Of a stretch of DNA of 60,000 bases, positions 57,031 through 60,000 are shown piece after piece; positions within the stretch are counted from its first letter, which is position 1; each line of letters begins with the position of its first letter. The stretch is from the NCBI GenBank assembly GCA_903813345.2, contig CAIIXF020000004.1:15983513-16043512 (forward strand), written 5' to 3'. Source of the DNA: Owenia fusiformis. Taxonomy: Eukaryota; Annelida; Polychaeta; Sabellida; Oweniidae. A program made the translations under genes and the position numbers. The notes under the pieces were generated by a model that was given only the letters and a program-made list of their open reading frames with translations, was not told the origin of the DNA and did no database searches.

Positions 57031-60000
57031 TGACAGCAACGAGAGGTTTTGTAGATCAGTATTCAAATAGGTTTTACACAAAATCCACTTTGGATGCGAC
57101 AATTGTTATATTCATCAACTTTTTGTGAACTATATTCAGTGATTGGTGTTTGGCAGTTGGTGGTCGGCAGTCGGCATTCAGCCATTGGCGTCTGTAACAA
57201 AAGGTAGGTGGTGACATTTGTCTAGATTTATGGAGGGGAGTGTACTCGATTTTCTCTCTTTGTAGCAAGCTGTGATAAATGGGCAAAGGAGGTGCTTTCC
57301 CATAATTCAGATCTTTTAACAATCAAGTATTTTTAGTCTATTAGTCGCTGTAGCTTAGATTTAAAGCTTTTTACCAGGGTATATTGCTGGTACTTCATGT
57401 ATTATATCATAGATAACTGGTTAGATTAAAGTCTAACTACAATCAATTTTTATTAATTTAAGTCAGTCCTTTCCATTGTTTTCAATATTTACAAAGAGTA
57501 GGCAATTACCCAGAATGGCCTTCAGGACTGTCAATAGATGGCGAAAAATTCAGTAGGTTTAATAGCATACTTTAACATGTAAAAAATGTTCGAAAAATCT
57601 CCAAAGATAAATTTTATTGAAAATATCCAAAACTTCTAATTTTGAATCTTAAAACATGTTTGTAAATAATGATGAAGGAAAATATGATATTTATTTGATA
57701 TATGTAGAGAATTTGAAGTTTCAAAACAGCAATATTTACACATAAACCAATGGGCCAGTTGTGGAGAACAACCTAGTAGTTAACTGCCATCTATATGAGT
57801 CCTGGCTCCCATTCAAAAAGGAACTACCTTCATGAAATATTTACTTTTTATTTCTAATTCTGTACTTAATGCATTTAGTCTCAAATTTTATGAAAAATGC
57901 TCAATGGGAAAATGTCTTCTCTTAAGGAAATCCATTAATTTTTTGGGTCAATTCTTCATGGGATAACTTTATAATGGGGTTATTTTGACCTATCCAAGCT
58001 CAAATTTTGGATTAAGACATGCTAAAATGAAGACACAATGGACTATATTTCAGTATTAACAAAACTGAAGTTCTGAGAGGAAAATCAACTTTATGAAATC
58101 AACTTACAATTACGATATTAGAAATAAATCAAAATTTAATATTATTATGAAATCAAATTGGAATGAAATCATAGTATTAACATGTGTTATAATGGCCAGT
58201 TTGCCACGTGCTGTTTTGCTGGGAATTAATGAAACAACGTATGAAACCAATTGTCATATTAGCGACAACTGTGTGTTATAGATTAATTAGTATGAATTAA
58301 TGCAATTATGTAATCATGAGATTGTATCGAATTTTGGATATTATTATTGGGTTATAAAGAATTATTTTATAAATGTCAAATAAAATATTTTCTTAACATT
58401 ACATGTGCTGTTTTAATGTACATAGATATGTACAATGATTACTGAGTATTTCTATACTACATCTACATTGTGTAAAATAATGTACTTTAAGCGTTATGTA
58501 CCATATTTGCAAAATGTATTTTTAGGTACATTGACTGATTTAATATATAAATAAATATCCATTGGTATTGAATAGATATGAGCTTGTTTTGTTATTTACA
58601 TTTACAAATCAAAACCTTTTTATAATGGAAATATCTTGGACTTCGCCGGAGCAATCAGGTCTTAACGAGAAGACCTTCTGTATCATTAGAATATATGTAT
58701 TGTTTTCCAAATGTATGTTTTAATGATATGCATATCTGTGATTTCGGTGCCCGGCTGGGAAAATAGGTTTGGTAGTATCATTTTGTTCCAGACACTCAAG
58801 CGGAAATTTATTTTTAGTGGAATAAAAATATGGGGAATATAACAGTGAAATAAAACTAATGTTCAATTCTATTTTCGGGGAATACGTGTGACACTTTAAC
58901 TAGATGATAGTCCACTAGCCCCCCCCCCCGGGCTTCATGGAATAGGACTTGTGAAAGATGCACAGGTATTCACCTCAACAGAATTAAATATTTGTATAAT
59001 ATTCTCAATATATATCTATAGTTCTTTTGATCACATAGCTTTATGACAATCCGGTAATTTGAAATACGGCCCCATTGTAATTGAGATTATTGGAATTCTT
59101 TTCCAAAAGTTTTGATATCATGAAAAATCAGTGTTGAACATTGAGTGATGTTGTGTTTATTTAGTTTCTCCAAAATGCACCGAATCAGTGCAGCAGTGAA
59201 GGTGAACCGATCCTCCTTTAACTTGCAGCAAATTATCGATGATGGGGTTATCTCCGGGGGTTATCTAAAGTAACAAAGATTATTATGCACCTCATTAAAA
59301 TACTCAAATCTGATTGGTTATGAGCTGCAGGGTCTATTGCCATATGTGGCAGAGAGATCTAGTTCTATCCAGTATTGAAGCAACGAGATCTCCAACCATC
59401 CCGTATGCCAGAGTACCTATCTTCGAAAAAAATACTAGGCTCGGCTTCTGTTTTAGTAGACCCATTCTTTAAAATAAAGTATTTCTTGACAATTTAACAC
59501 CATCTTTTATTTATCTACAGTAAATTAATAGTAGGAATATTATGTTAACCCAGGGAGGTGCTTTGAACTATAGAACATTGAATTTAACATTATTTTTTCT
59601 TATTCAAAATACGTTTTTCTAATTTGAAGTTCTCAACATTTACTTTGATTTTTTTCCTTATTTGATGTTTTTGAAAAAATTGCTTTGATAACAGATATTT
59701 TTCAATTTGAAATATATATTTTTTATTTGATGTTTTAAATATATTTTGACTATATCAAATGTGAAACTAACATTGAATTTTGAGCCATTTCTGACACCAT
59801 AGGTGCATAATAAAATTAATACTGGATGACCAAGAGGTGGATATGCCAGAATACCTATCCGAGGAAAAATATCTATGCACAAGTGTCAAAGAGAATGGGT
59901 TAAATTCTGTAATGGATCCCACAAAGAAAAGGCAAATACCAGTCATAAGAAAAACGAACCCCATATATCCCGAAACCGTGATCTAACGTGAAGCTTTCTA
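57031..60000. other. Downstream flank without recognised gene
   Basis: AT-rich. A C10 run lies at 58921-58930. Two related segments (TATGCCAGAGTACCTATC near 59403 and TATGCCAGAATACCTATC near 59842) mark a diverged repeat. The 62-codon ORF at 58093-58281 is not convincing. Confidence 0.5.

Noticed and set aside
58093-58281. Small secreted protein ORF
   Set aside because: Only 62 codons, AT-driven composition, no splice or homology support.

Overview
The window is a piece of an animal nuclear genome. It is AT-rich, with long introns, GT-AG splice sites, many short DNA transposons, a LINE and tandem repeats. Frequent acatgtacatgta-type strings, the transposon mix and a family of small secreted lectin-like genes suggest a mollusc, most likely a bivalve. 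That is an inference from texture, not a proven assignment.

One large plus-strand gene spans 1662-56277. I can chain 26 exons with matching phases into an open frame of 3624 nt (1207 codons plus stop). The product is a SHIP-type inositol polyphosphate 5-phosphatase (INPP5D/INPPL1 family). Its order is SH2 domain, a linker with two YDVPP motifs, PH-related domain, 5-phosphatase catalytic domain, C2 domain, a Pro/Tyr-rich tail and a C-terminal SAM domain (as in vertebrate SHIP2). One intron uses a GC-AG pair. A tRNA-His(GTG) gene lies in intron 4.

The 25.3 kb intron 16 (21936-47268) carries five minus-strand copies of a three-exon gene for a secreted C-type-lectin-like protein. They lie at 23.0-24.4, 31.7-33.5, 35.0-36.1, 37.5-38.4 and 41.4-42.7 kb. 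Four copies look intact, and the fifth has a nonsense codon. Between copies 1 and 2 sits a decayed LINE (ORF1 plus endonuclease/reverse transcriptase, about 25.15-29.76 kb, minus strand). From 43.2 to 46.6 kb there is a nest of DNA transposons inserted into one another, with readable target-site duplications.

The most unusual structure is in the phosphatase gene itself. At least five separate tandem arrays (near exons 5, 9, 15, 17 and 21) each duplicate one splice site with the adjoining part of an exon. The result is rows of 2 to about 16 decoy acceptors or donors. In the arrays I could read through, using a decoy site leads to a premature stop. Exon 17 also has an older, decayed copy upstream, and part of exon 5 recurs inverted 2 kb downstream.

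Other content includes a mariner-like element holding an ~80-bp satellite with an 8-unit higher-order period, several TIR elements, tRNA-derived SINE pieces, and a repeat cluster in intron 2 of lectin gene 3 built on TTGCATCA. From 56.3 to 60 kb I see 3' UTR-type sequence and no further gene.
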